A DNA stretch of 64,000 nucleotides, taken from NCBI RefSeq assembly GCF_002310495.1, contig NZ_CP023344.1, positions 496,001-560,000 of the forward strand, given 5' to 3'. The notes beneath the pieces are model-generated. The model saw only the letters and a program-made list of their open reading frames with translations. It was not told the origin of the DNA and made no database searches. How positions within the stretch are numbered: position 1 is the stretch's first letter; each line of letters begins with the position of its first letter. This document shows, one piece after another, positions 54,203 to 62,733 of the stretch. This DNA is from Nibricoccus aquaticus. GTDB lineage: Bacteria; Verrucomicrobiota; Verrucomicrobiia; Opitutales; Opitutaceae. The position numbers were made by a program, and so were the translations under genes.

Positions 54203-55174
54203 ATGTCCGACCGCAAAATCAGCGTCCTCCTGCCCTGCTATAATCAGGCGCGCTACCTCCCGCAGGCCATCGAGTCCGTGCTCTCCCAGCAAAATGCCGA
54301 CTGGGAACTCCTCATCAGTGACGACGCCTCCACGGATAACTCCGCCGAGATTATCCGCGCCTACGCCGCCCGCGACCCGCGTATCCGTTTTCACCTGCAA
54401 TCCCCCAACCTCGGCATGGCCGCCAACTGGAACTGGTGCCTGCTCCACGCCACCGGCCGCTACGTCAAATTCCTCTTCGGCGACGACTACCACTGCGCCC
54501 CCGACGCCCTCGCCGCCCTCAGCCACGCCCTCGAATCCCATCCCGCTGCCACCCTCGCCACCAGCGCCCGTCTCATCGTCGGCGAAGACTCGCAAACCCG
54601 CTCCATCGCCGGCGACCTCGGCGGCGACGGCCTCAAACCCGGCGGCCCGACCATCGTCCGCTGCCTGCTCTCCGGGAAAAATCTCATCGGCGAGCCCTCC
54701 GCCGCCATGTTCCGCCGCGATGCCGCCCGGCGCGGCTTTGACCCCACCTACCGCCAGCTCATCGATCTCGAGTTCTGGGCTCACCTCCTCGAACAAGGCG
54801 ATCTCGCCTACGTTTCCCGCCCCCTCTGCGCCTTCCGCCGCCACGACGAACAACAGACCGCCGTCAACCGCCGCACCCGCGCCGGCGAGGAGGAAGGCCT
54901 CCGCCTACAGCTCAAATACCTCCCCCTCGTCCAGCGTCACCTCGCCACCGGAGGCTCACCCCACGAAGTCCGCCAGGCCCTCTTCCGCAGTCTCTACTTT
55001 GTACGCAAGACTCGCATACGCTGCAACGAAAGCCACGCCGACGAACGCGCCCTCATGCGCGAACTCAACCCCGTCTGGTACGCCGCTTACTGGCTCCGCC
55101 ACCGGCTGACCAAACCCTTCGCCAACCTCCATAAAGCCACCCGCCGCCAGCCTTCTGCGGCGCGCCACCCGTAG
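54203..55174 (+). CDS. Glycosyltransferase family 2
   Basis: The 323-residue product starts MSDRKISVLLPCYNQARYLPQAIESVLSQQNADWELLISDDASTDNSAEI, the classic GT2 head with the DD donor-site pair. GMAANWNWCLLHATGRYVKFLFGDDYHC follows (the DxD position reads GDD), and the later FDPTYRQLIDLEFWAHLLEQG. It is divergent from the GT-B-like gene with 136 bases between, and 5 bases before the family 9 gene. Confidence 0.9.
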   Translation: MSDRKISVLLPCYNQARYLPQAIESVLSQQNADWELLISDDASTDNSAEIIRAYAARDPRIRFHLQSPNLGMAANWNWCLLHATGRYVKFLFGDDYHCAPDALAALSHALESHPAATLATSARLIVGEDSQTRSIAGDLGGDGLKPGGPTIVRCLLSGKNLIGEPSAAMFRRDAARRGFDPTYRQLIDLEFWAHLLEQGDLAYVSRPLCAFRRHDEQQTAVNRRTRAGEEEGLRLQLKYLPLVQRHLATGGSPHEVRQALFRSLYFVRKTRIRCNESHADERALMRELNPVWYAAYWLRHRLTKPFANLHKATRRQPSAARHP

Positions 55175-55179
55175 AGCCC

Positions 55180-56232
55180 ATGCCCTCCGCCGCCAGCCCG
55201 CGCATCCTCGTTCTCCGCCGTCGCTACGTCGGCGACATCGTCCTGCTCGAAAGCGTCTTCCGCCTTCTCCGCCGCCACTGGCCCGCCGCCCACATCGTCG
55301 CCTCCGTCGATCCCGCCTACCGCGACCTCCCCAAACTCCACCCCGCCATCGACGCCACCCTCCCCATGCCCGTCCGCTTCCGCGACTGGCCCGGCTTCCT
55401 CTGGCGACTGCGCCGGGGAAAATTTACCCACATCCTCGACTTCGATAACCGCCCCCGCACCGCCATGATCGCGCTCCTCTCCGGCGCATCACTCCGCGCC
55501 ACCTTGCGCCACGGCGCCGAGCCCCGCTTCGCCCGCTGCTACAACCATCGCCTCGTCGTCGAAACCAACTACTTCGACGACCACCACATCACCGACTTCT
55601 ACCACCGCCTGCTCCGCTCCGTCGGCATCGCCATCAAACAGGAGCCCGGCCACCTCATCCCGCTCCCCCACGAAATCACCCAGATTGAGCAACTCCCCGC
55701 GATCGCCGCCCTGCCCACCGATCGCCCGCGCCTCCTCGTTCACCCCGGCAGCCGCAGCCCCCACCGCATCTGGCCCGCCGCCTCCTTCGCCACCGTCTGC
55801 GACGCCATCCAGTCCGAAGGTCGCGCCAGCGTCATCTTCGTCGCCGGTCCCGCCGAGCAACCCGTCGTCGAAGCCATCACGGCCAAAATGACCACACCCG
55901 CCACCGTCCTCAAAAACGCGTTCACCCTCACCCAGCTCGCCGCCCTCTTCGCCAGCGTCGACCGCCTCCTCTGCCACGACAGCGGCCCCATGCACCTCGC
56001 CACCTCCGTCGGCACGCCCGTCGTTGCTCTCTACGGCTCCCAAAAAATCACCAATTGGAAACCCGTCGGCGACGACAACCTCCTCCTGCAAACCCCGCTT
56101 CCCTGCCGCGACTGCGTGTCCCCCGGGTTCTGCAAACCCGACGACAGCTACACCAATCACTGCGTGCAAAAAATCACGCCCGAGGCAGTCCTCTCCGCCC
56201 TCCGCACCCGTCTGCCCGCGCCCGTCGCTTGA
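55180..56232 (+). CDS. Glycosyltransferase family 9 (heptosyltransferase-like)
   Basis: The 350-residue GT-B protein has RILVLRRRYVGDIVLLESVFRLLRRHWPAAHI at the N-terminus (GD motif) and the donor-binding block DRLLCHDSGPMHLATSVGTPVVALYGSQ near residues 263-290. HPGSRSPHRIWPAASFATVCDAI lies in between. The C-terminus has Cys residues (CRDCVSPGFCKP) typical of this family. It should add heptose or a similar sugar to LPS core. Confidence 0.93.
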   Translation: MPSAASPRILVLRRRYVGDIVLLESVFRLLRRHWPAAHIVASVDPAYRDLPKLHPAIDATLPMPVRFRDWPGFLWRLRRGKFTHILDFDNRPRTAMIALLSGASLRATLRHGAEPRFARCYNHRLVVETNYFDDHHITDFYHRLLRSVGIAIKQEPGHLIPLPHEITQIEQLPAIAALPTDRPRLLVHPGSRSPHRIWPAASFATVCDAIQSEGRASVIFVAGPAEQPVVEAITAKMTTPATVLKNAFTLTQLAALFASVDRLLCHDSGPMHLATSVGTPVVALYGSQKITNWKPVGDDNLLLQTPLPCRDCVSPGFCKPDDSYTNHCVQKITPEAVLSALRTRLPAPVA

Positions 56233-56256
56233 TCGACCGCGCGCAAATCGCGCACC

Positions 56257-57129
56257 TCAAAACGCCTTCCACGCGCCGTCTTCCCACTTCGCATGCAGCG
56301 TGCGTCCATGCGCGGCCAGCTCCGCGTCGCGCCACCGCTTCAGATTCCGCCGCGACGTGAACTTCTCCCAACGCCGCCTCCACCAACCGATCTTCCATTT
56401 CGCCCGGTAGTAAGCGCGGTTCTCCGCCTCATACGGCCGCACTTTCGGCCCGCCTCGTAACGCATCCTGCGTGATCGACCCAAAGTGGTGGATGAAACAA
56501 TCCCCGACGATCCCGAGTTTGAATCCTGCGATCCGGCAGCGCCGGAAAAAATCGCTGTCCTCAAACTGCCCAATCCGAAACCCCTCGTCGAAGCCGCCCA
56601 CCTTCGCAAACACCGCACGCTTCACCGCGAAACACACCCCATGCGCCGCATCCCGCCGCACCACGCCGCTCATCTTCGCCATGAAGTCCGCCGCGTACTC
56701 AGAAAACGGATAATTCTGCTCCCGCTCCCGCATCGCCGGCGAAACCACCGACATGCCCTCCCGCTCCGCCGCGCCGATCAACCGCCCCAGCCAGCCCGCG
56801 GGCAGCAGCACGTCGTTGTTCAAAATCACCGTCCACTCCGCGCCTTCCACCGCGCGCCACCCTTGATTCCACGCCGCCGCGCATCCGCGATTCTCCGTGT
56901 TGCTCACGACCACGAGTCCACTCTGCGCCTTGAGCCACTCGCCCGTTCCATCCGTCGAACCATTATCGATGATCACCACCCGCACACCCGCCGCGATATC
57001 GGGCTGCAAACAACCCACGCACGCCTGCGTGTAAGCGAGCTGGTTCAAGACCGGGATGACGACGGCGGCATTCACCCCGCCACGACCGCCGAATCCGCCC
57101 CCGCTGCCAACCCCTTTCTTGTTTTCCAT
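56257..57129 (-). CDS. Glycosyltransferase family 2 (rhamnosyltransferase-like)
   Basis: The 290-residue product starts MENKKGVGSGGGFGGRGGVNAAVVIPVLNQLAYTQACVGCL. Further GT2 features are VVIIDNGSTDGTGEWL, NTENRGCAAAWNQGW, VILNNDVLLPAGWL (NND at the DxD position) and a C-terminal DSDFFRRCRIAGFKLGIVGDCFIHHFGS block. A short low-complexity Gly-rich head precedes the domain, so the true start could be later. It converges on the family 9 gene (24-base gap) and diverges from the next GT2 gene (58-base gap). Confidence 0.87.
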   Translation of the reverse strand: MENKKGVGSGGGFGGRGGVNAAVVIPVLNQLAYTQACVGCLQPDIAAGVRVVIIDNGSTDGTGEWLKAQSGLVVVSNTENRGCAAAWNQGWRAVEGAEWTVILNNDVLLPAGWLGRLIGAAEREGMSVVSPAMREREQNYPFSEYAADFMAKMSGVVRRDAAHGVCFAVKRAVFAKVGGFDEGFRIGQFEDSDFFRRCRIAGFKLGIVGDCFIHHFGSITQDALRGGPKVRPYEAENRAYYRAKWKIGWWRRRWEKFTSRRNLKRWRDAELAAHGRTLHAKWEDGAWKAF

Positions 57130-57187
57130 CGCCCATCCGCGCACTCGACTTCGCGCCCCCGCTCCCGCCACGCTCCACCCCGCCTTC

Positions 57188-57985
57188 ATGCCGTCCGCCC
57201 TCCCGATCTCCGTCGTCATCGTCGCCAAAAACGAGGCGCACAACCTTCCCCGCTGCCTCGCCAGTGTGTACGGCTGGACCGCTGAAACCGTCGTTGTCCT
57301 CAACGACACGACCGACGCCAGCGGACAAATCTCCCGCGATCACGGCGCAGCCGTCCACCACACGCCCTGGCTCGGTTATCGCGACACCAAAAACCACGCC
57401 CTCTCCCTGGCCTCCAACAACTGGATACTCTCCCTCGACGCCGACGAAGAAGTCTCCCCCGCCCTCCATTCCGCGCTCTCCGACTTCTTCTCCCGCCCCG
57501 ATCTCTCTGAAATCTCCGGCGCGAAATTCCCCCGCAAAGTCTGGTTCATCGACCGCTGGATCACCCACGGCGACTGGTACCCCGATCTCAGCCTTCGCCT
57601 CTTCCGCCGCGACCGCGCCCGCTGGGGCGGCGATGCTCACGTCCACGAAAAAATCGAGATCACCGGCCCCGTCGCCACGCTTCGCGGCGATCTCCATCAC
57701 TACTCGTTCCCCACGCTCTCCAGCCACGTCGCGAAAATAAATCCCTTCGCCGACCTCTTCCTGAAACAACAACTCGAACGCGGCAAAAAATTCTCCGCCC
57801 CCTCCGCGATCTTCCGCCCGTGGTGGCGCTTCTTCCGCGCCTACATCCTGCGCCGTGGTTTTCTCGACGGGTTCCCCGGCTTCTACATCGCCATTGCGAC
57901 AGCCTTTAGCGCCTTCGTCCGCTACAGCCGCCTGTACGAAGCCGCTCAAAAGAAAAACCCTCCTGCGAATCTGCCCCATGTCTGA
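57188..57985 (+). CDS. Glycosyltransferase family 2, LPS-core type (WaaE-like)
   Basis: The 265-residue product starts MPSALPISVVIVAKNEAHNLPRCLASVYGW, then VVVLNDTTDASGQIS, LGYRDTKNHALSLASNNWILSLDADEEVSP and VHEKIEITGPVATLRGDLHHYSF. This pattern (NxT/DASxDxT head, DADE at the DxD position, and a late H-E-K block) is that of WaaE-type core glucosyltransferases. The last part is basic and aromatic, probably membrane-associated. It overlaps the DciA gene by 8 bases. Confidence 0.9.
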   Translation: MPSALPISVVIVAKNEAHNLPRCLASVYGWTAETVVVLNDTTDASGQISRDHGAAVHHTPWLGYRDTKNHALSLASNNWILSLDADEEVSPALHSALSDFFSRPDLSEISGAKFPRKVWFIDRWITHGDWYPDLSLRLFRRDRARWGGDAHVHEKIEITGPVATLRGDLHHYSFPTLSSHVAKINPFADLFLKQQLERGKKFSAPSAIFRPWWRFFRAYILRRGFLDGFPGFYIAIATAFSAFVRYSRLYEAAQKKNPPANLPHV

Positions 57986-58364
57986 CGAGCCACCCAAGTT
58001 CAGTTTCCAGGCGGAAAAGCTCATCGCCTCACTCCGTCGCATTCCCGACGAGACGTCGCCGCGCATGAAAAAGCGCCCGACCAAGGAGCTCGCCCGTCTC
58101 GTCGAAGATCTCCTCGTCCAGCACCAGATCGGCCGCGAATCTCCCGAGCAGACCATCCGCGACAACTGGCCCCAAATCGTCGGCCCCGCCAACGCTCAAT
58201 ACTCCCACGCCGCCCAGATCGACGGCCGCGGCCGCCTAGCCGTCCTCGCCTCTCATGCCGTTGTCCGCAACGAACTCTTTCTCCACCGGAAACTCATCTC
58301 CGAAAAAATTCGCAAGCTACCCGGTTGCAGCCACGTCCGTGAAATCAACGTCCGCGCCGGATAA
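57978..58364 (+). CDS. dciA: DUF721 protein, DciA-like replicative helicase loader
   Basis: The 128-residue product starts MSDEPPKFSFQAEKLIASLRR. The DUF721 core from about residue 40 to the end has LVEDLLVQHQIGRESPEQTIRDNWPQIVGPANAQYSHAAQIDGRGRLAVLASHAVVRNELFLHRKLISEKIRKLPGC. Its pattern of a central Trp and the VxSxxVxNELxxxK strand-helix is that of DciA, the ancestral loader of DnaB helicase. It overlaps the glycosyltransferase by 8 bases and is alone in function. The assignment rests on the DUF721 pattern alone. Confidence 0.75.
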   Translation: MSDEPPKFSFQAEKLIASLRRIPDETSPRMKKRPTKELARLVEDLLVQHQIGRESPEQTIRDNWPQIVGPANAQYSHAAQIDGRGRLAVLASHAVVRNELFLHRKLISEKIRKLPGCSHVREINVRAG

Positions 58365-58480
58365 CCGCGCTTCCCCCTGAAACGATCATCGTTTCCCTCT
58401 TCGCGGACACGTGGCTGGGGAAGGTTTGACCCCCGACCGCTAATCCATTCGATCACCGCTCTTTTCCTTTCACCCAACCC

Positions 58481-59584
58481 ATGAGCCTCAAGATCAAATC
58501 CTCCAAAGAAGTCACATTCGACCAGCTTTCCCTCGGCGAAGTCATGCTCCGCCTCGATCCCGGCGAGGGCCGCATCCGCACCGCCCGCGAGTTCAAAGCC
58601 TGGGAAGGCGGCGGCGAGTACAACACCTCCCGCGGTCTCCGCAAATGCTTCGGCTACAAGACCGCCGTCGTCACCGCTTTTGTCGACAACGAGATCGGCC
58701 ACCTCATCGAGGATTTCATCATGCAGGGTGGCGTCGCCACCGACTTTATCAAGTGGCGTGACGACGACGGCATCGGCCGCACCGTACGCAACGGCCTCAA
58801 CTTCACCGAGCGCGGCTTCGGCGTCCGTGGTGCCGTCGGCAATCCCGACCGTGGCAACACCGCCGCTTCCCAGCTCAAGCCAGGCGACATCGATTGGGAT
58901 CACATCTTCGGCAAACTCGGTGTCCGCTGGTTCCACACCGGCGGCATCTTCGCCGCCCTCTCCGCCTCCACCGCCGAGATCACCATCGAGGCCGTCAAGG
59001 CCGCCAACAAGTACGGCACGATCGTGTCCTACGACCTCAACTACCGCCCTTCCCTCTGGAAAACCATCGGTGGCCTCAAGAAGGCGCAGGAAGTTAATCG
59101 CGAGATCGCCAAGTACGTCGATGTCATGATCGGTAACGAAGAAGACTTCACCGCTTCCCTCGGCTTCGAAGTCAAAGGCGTCGATCACGCCAACAACCAG
59201 GGAGCCATCGAGCTCGATGCCTTCAAGAACATGATCGAGACCGCCGTGAAGGAATTCCCGAACTTCAAGGTCGCCGCCACCACCCTCCGCCACGTCCACA
59301 CCGCGACGGTCAACGACTGGTCGGCCATCCTCTGGCACGACGGCAAATTCTTCGAAAGTCGCAAATATCCAGAGCTCGAGATCCTCGACCGCGTCGGCGG
59401 TGGCGACAGCTTCGCCTCCGGCGTCCAGTTCGGTTTCATGGAATTCAACGACGCCCAGAAGGCCGTCGAGTACGGTGCCGCTCACGGCGCGCTCGCCTCG
59501 ACCACTCCTGGCGACACCTCGATGGCCACCCGCAAAGAAGTCGAGAAGCAGATCTCCGGCGGCGGCGCCCGCGTGGTCCGCTGA
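58481..59584 (+). CDS. PfkB family sugar kinase (KDG kinase-like)
   Basis: The 367-residue product has the ribokinase fold: LGEVMLRLDPGEGRI near the N-terminus, the GGGEYNTSRGLRKCFG substrate loop, a VSYDLNYRPSLWK segment, NEEDF, and the ATP-site signature DRVGGGDSFASGVQFG with catalytic Asp at about residue 307. The pattern best fits 2-keto-3-deoxygluconate kinases. It stands alone, preceded by 116 bases and followed by a strong terminator. The substrate is inferred. Confidence 0.87.
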   Translation: MSLKIKSSKEVTFDQLSLGEVMLRLDPGEGRIRTAREFKAWEGGGEYNTSRGLRKCFGYKTAVVTAFVDNEIGHLIEDFIMQGGVATDFIKWRDDDGIGRTVRNGLNFTERGFGVRGAVGNPDRGNTAASQLKPGDIDWDHIFGKLGVRWFHTGGIFAALSASTAEITIEAVKAANKYGTIVSYDLNYRPSLWKTIGGLKKAQEVNREIAKYVDVMIGNEEDFTASLGFEVKGVDHANNQGAIELDAFKNMIETAVKEFPNFKVAATTLRHVHTATVNDWSAILWHDGKFFESRKYPELEILDRVGGGDSFASGVQFGFMEFNDAQKAVEYGAAHGALASTTPGDTSMATRKEVEKQISGGGARVVR

Positions 59585-59612
59585 TCGCCGCAAAATCCAT
59601 CCGACAACTCTC

Positions 59613-59640
59613 AGCCCGGGCCGAAACGCCCGGGCTTTTT
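59613..59640 (+). terminator. Terminator of the PfkB kinase gene
   Basis: AGCCCGGGC (59613-59621) pairs with GCCCGGGCT (59628-59636) around CGAAAC, followed by TTTTT to 59640. It lies about 30 bases after the stop. Confidence 0.92.
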
Positions 59641-59665
59641 CGTGTCCGTCAAAAACGCAGCCAAC

Positions 59666-59695
59666 AAAAAGCCCGCGCTTAAAAGGCGCGGGCTT
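59666..59695 (-). terminator. Terminator of the UDP-glucose dehydrogenase gene
   Basis: AAGCCCGCGC (59669-59678) pairs with GCGCGGGCTT (59686-59695) around a 7-base loop. On the minus strand a U tract follows (A tract 59666-59670). Together with the hairpin at 59613 it gives each convergent gene its own terminator. Confidence 0.9.
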
Positions 59696-59719
59696 CGTCT
59701 TAGACAGTGCTCAACTCGT

Positions 59720-61078
59720 TTACTTCCCGATGCCAAACGCCCGGAAGCCAATCGCCGTCAGCTTCGCCAAATCGAGGATATTGCGACCATCGAAAATAAA
59801 CGCCGGCTTCGGCATCCCTGCGTAGATCTTCGCAAAATCCAGCGTCTTGAACTCGTCCCACTCCGTCACCACCGCGATCGCATGCGCACCCTTGCAGGCC
59901 TCGTACACGTTCGTCGCCACCGTGAGCCGCGCATTGGTGACACCTTTGCCAAGCGTATCGCTGATGATCTCGTGCGCAGGCACCTTGGGATCATAAACCA
60001 CCACGTTCGCGTGCTCCGTGAGCAAGTCACGGCAAACGTTGATTGCCGCCGATTCGCGCGTGTCGTTGGTGTCTTTCTTGAAGGCAAAACCAAGCACCAC
60101 GATTTTCTTGTCGGCGACCGTGTTGAACAGCGTGCGCACGATCTTATTCGCGAAACGTTTCTTCTGATAATCGTTCATCAACACCACCGACTCCCAATAG
60201 GCAGCAACCTCCGGTAAGCCGAAGCTTTGGCAAAGATAGACGAGATTCAGGATGTCTTTCTGGAAGCACGACCCGCCGAAGCCGACCGAAGACTTCAAAA
60301 ACTTCGGCCCGATGCGGCTGTCCTTACCGATCGCATTGCCAACCTCATCCACGTCAGCGCCCGTGGCTTCGCAAAGCGCAGAGATCGAGTTGATCGACGA
60401 AATGCGCTGCGCGAGAAACGCATTGGCCACCAGCTTGGAGAGCTCCGACGACCAGAGGTTCGTCGTGATGATACGCTCACGAGGAACCCAATTCGCGTAC
60501 ACATCGACCAACGTCTTTATCGCCGCTTCGCCCTCCGGCGTCCGCTCGCCACCGATCAACACACGATCCGGATTGATCAGATCCGCCACCGCAGTTCCCT
60601 CAGCCAGAAACTCCGGATTCGAGAGTACCGCGAACTTAATACCCTTCGTGTTGGCGCTCAGGATCTCCTTGATCGTCTCAGCCGTTTTTACGGGGACCGT
60701 GGATTTTTCGACGATGATCTTAGGGCCACCGGCAACTTCGGCGATCATCCGCGCGACCGATTCGATATAACGCAAATCCGCCGCGAGTCCGGTACCCACA
60801 CCATACGTTTTTGTCGGCGTGTTAACGGCGACGAAAATGATGTCAGCCGACTGAATATTCCCAACCACGTCAGTAGAGAAAAACAGGTTTTTGCCGCGCG
60901 CCTGCTTCACCACATCGTCGAGGCCTGGCTCGTAGATCGGCAGCGTGTCAGAATTCCACGCAGCGATGCGCGTGGCATTCATATCGACGACCGTCACCTG
61001 AATGCTCGGAGCCTTCAGAGCGATCATCGCCATCGTTGGACCACCGACGTAACCAGCACCGATGCAGCAAATTTTCAT
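59720..61078 (-). CDS. ugd: UDP-glucose 6-dehydrogenase (animal-type)
   Basis: The enzyme oxidises UDP-glucose twice to UDP-glucuronate with NAD. The 452-residue product starts [20 protein letters not shown] (Rossmann GxGxxG) and has [27 protein letters not shown] and [23 protein letters not shown]. The catalytic Cys lies in [20 protein letters not shown], and [16 protein letters not shown] follows. These blocks read like the eukaryotic UGDH branch, and bacterial members of this branch occur sporadically. The product supplies UDP-glucuronate for surface glycans such as those of the cluster upstream. Confidence 0.95.
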   Translation of the reverse strand: MKICCIGAGYVGGPTMAMIALKAPSIQVTVVDMNATRIAAWNSDTLPIYEPGLDDVVKQARGKNLFFSTDVVGNIQSADIIFVAVNTPTKTYGVGTGLAADLRYIESVARMIAEVAGGPKIIVEKSTVPVKTAETIKEILSANTKGIKFAVLSNPEFLAEGTAVADLINPDRVLIGGERTPEGEAAIKTLVDVYANWVPRERIITTNLWSSELSKLVANAFLAQRISSINSISALCEATGADVDEVGNAIGKDSRIGPKFLKSSVGFGGSCFQKDILNLVYLCQSFGLPEVAAYWESVVLMNDYQKKRFANKIVRTLFNTVADKKIVVLGFAFKKDTNDTRESAAINVCRDLLTEHANVVVYDPKVPAHEIISDTLGKGVTNARLTVATNVYEACKGAHAIAVVTEWDEFKTLDFAKIYAGMPKPAFIFDGRNILDLAKLTAIGFRAFGIGK

Positions 61079-61181
61079 AAGATTGAAGTGCCGGACCGTG
61101 CCTTAACCCCACAGTAAATCCAAGGCCGATTTTCCCGGAAGGCGCTGTCCGGGAAGGCCTGATGAAAGTTTTACAGTCCCG

Positions 61182-62474
61182 TCATACGAAACGTCTCACC
61201 ACCGAAACAAAGCGCCGCCCCGCCTCAGCCAGATCCCGCTCGTTCAACACGCCAAAACTCGCGCGGATAAAATTCTTCGGCGCCTCATCGCCGAAACAAA
61301 GCTCTCCCGGCACATAGAGCACACCCGCCTCCAGACACGCCCGGCAAAACGCCGAGTCCAACCCCGTATCGAGCGACTCCGGGGCCTTCAGCCAAAGATA
61401 CAGTCCTCCTGTCGGCTCCGCCCAACTCCATCCAAGCGTCGGCAGCCCTTCGCGCACCAGCGTCTCGTGCAGCGCGCGCATCTTCCGCTCATACGCAGGC
61501 CGGATCTGCTCGAGCTGCCGGTCATAATTTCCCGAGACGAGCGCATGCTCCAAAATCGCCTGATTAAAATTCGCGCTCCCAAAATCGTGATGCCCTTTCA
61601 CGTGCAGCATTTTCTTCAGCCACGCATCGTCCGTGCAAAGTCCGTAGCCCACCTTCAGCCCCGTCGCGAACGGCTTGGTCAGCGTAGCCGTGTAGAGCTT
61701 CGGGAATTTTGCCCACGCAGGCAGACTCAGCACGCTGGGCGCAGCCGGTGCCTCCCGGTAGTAGAGTTCCCGGTACGCCGTATCCTCGACAACCGGGATG
61801 CACAATCCACGTGCTGAGAGTTCGGCGGCGACGCTAGTTTTCTCCGCAGCATCCAGGCTGCGCGCCGACGGATTGGAAAAATAGCTGACGAAATAAACGG
61901 CTCTGATTTTCCGCATCTCCCCCTTGCTCGCGAGCGAGTCGAGTAACGCGCCGAGCGCGGGCGCGTCGATTTTTCCCGCTGCATCCACAGGCATCGAAAC
62001 CGCGCGCAACCCAAGCCCCGTGAGCATCTCCAAAAACACAAAATAGCTCGGGCGATCCACCAGGATGATGTCCCCCGGCTCCCCGAGCACCTGCATCGCG
62101 AGATAGAGCGCCTGCTGCGAACCATTCGTCACGAAAAGCCCTCGCGATAATTCCGCCGCATCAAGCTTAGCTTCGATCTTCGCCAGTCGCTCAGCCAGCA
62201 GCTGCCGCAAACGCGGACGCCCCTGATTCGTTCCGTACTGGATAAACTCACGGTCGCCCGGATTGCCCAGCATCGCCTCCGTCGCTGCGCGCACAAAATC
62301 CACCGGCAGCGTCGCGTTATCCGTGAAGCCCGCCGCAAGCGAAAGGAGGTTTGGCGTCTCCAGCGCCATCGTCATCAACCGCGCGATCGTCGGCGGCTGA
62401 GCGCGCTCGCCGAGTGCGGAAAACGTGACAGGATTTTCTGACGCAAGAGCTGATTCGTCGGCGGATTTTTTCAT
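61182..62474 (-). CDS. PLP-dependent aminotransferase (class I/II, 2-aminoadipate transaminase-like)
   Basis: The 430-residue product starts MKKSADESALASENPVTFSALGERAQ. It belongs to the MocR/LysN-like group of fold-type I aminotransferases without an HTH head. Motifs are FIQYGTNQGRPRLRQLLAERL, FVTNGSQQALYLAMQVLGEPGDIILVDRPSYFVF, the PVVEDTAYRELYYR Asp-Tyr pair, the PLP-Lys region YTATLTKPFATGLKVGYG, and IRASFG with the carboxylate-binding Arg. The ATG at 62474 is preferred to a GTG at 62501, which adds a basic stretch. The amino donor is unknown. Confidence 0.88.
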   Translation of the reverse strand: MKKSADESALASENPVTFSALGERAQPPTIARLMTMALETPNLLSLAAGFTDNATLPVDFVRAATEAMLGNPGDREFIQYGTNQGRPRLRQLLAERLAKIEAKLDAAELSRGLFVTNGSQQALYLAMQVLGEPGDIILVDRPSYFVFLEMLTGLGLRAVSMPVDAAGKIDAPALGALLDSLASKGEMRKIRAVYFVSYFSNPSARSLDAAEKTSVAAELSARGLCIPVVEDTAYRELYYREAPAAPSVLSLPAWAKFPKLYTATLTKPFATGLKVGYGLCTDDAWLKKMLHVKGHHDFGSANFNQAILEHALVSGNYDRQLEQIRPAYERKMRALHETLVREGLPTLGWSWAEPTGGLYLWLKAPESLDTGLDSAFCRACLEAGVLYVPGELCFGDEAPKNFIRASFGVLNERDLAEAGRRFVSVVRRFV

Positions 62475-62562
62475 GCGGCGAAGCAGGTTTTTGGGGGGCA
62501 CGCGGCGCCGACGCGATGCCGGAAAAACTGTGCGGCCGAAAACGTGGCCCGGTGCCGAGGCT

Positions 62563-62622
62563 CGAGGTAGGGCCCGCTCGCCGAGCGCGGCCGGTTCGAC
62601 TGAGCGGCCCGGCTAGACCTCG
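62563..62622. repeat. Structured GC-rich palindromic element
   Basis: CGAGGT (62563-62568) pairs with ACCTCG (62617-62622), enclosing an inner hairpin of the type GGCCCGCTC-GCC-GAGCGCGGCC at 62571-62592. The whole 60-base unit is a compact folded shape without a U tract. It may be a dispersed repeat; no second copy was noticed in the window. Confidence 0.45.
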
Positions 62623-62649
62623 TCAAACATGCGCAGCAAATTCGGACGC

Positions 62650-62680
62650 AAAAAAGGCGCCCGATCACTCGGGCGCCTTT
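62650..62680 (-). terminator. Terminator of rpsA
   Basis: AAAGGCGCCCG (62653-62663) pairs with CGGGCGCCTTT (62670-62680) around ATCACT. On the minus strand a U tract follows (A tract 62650-62655). It lies about 55 bases past the rpsA stop. Confidence 0.92.
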
Positions 62681-62733
62681 GAAAACTGACTCAGCTTTTC
62701 AGCGAGCTCAGCGGATGATGATCGTCAGACGAC

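Noticed and set aside
61132-61155. A hairpin between the aminotransferase gene and ugd as a terminator
   Set aside because: The 8-bp stem is present but no U tract follows on the relevant strand.
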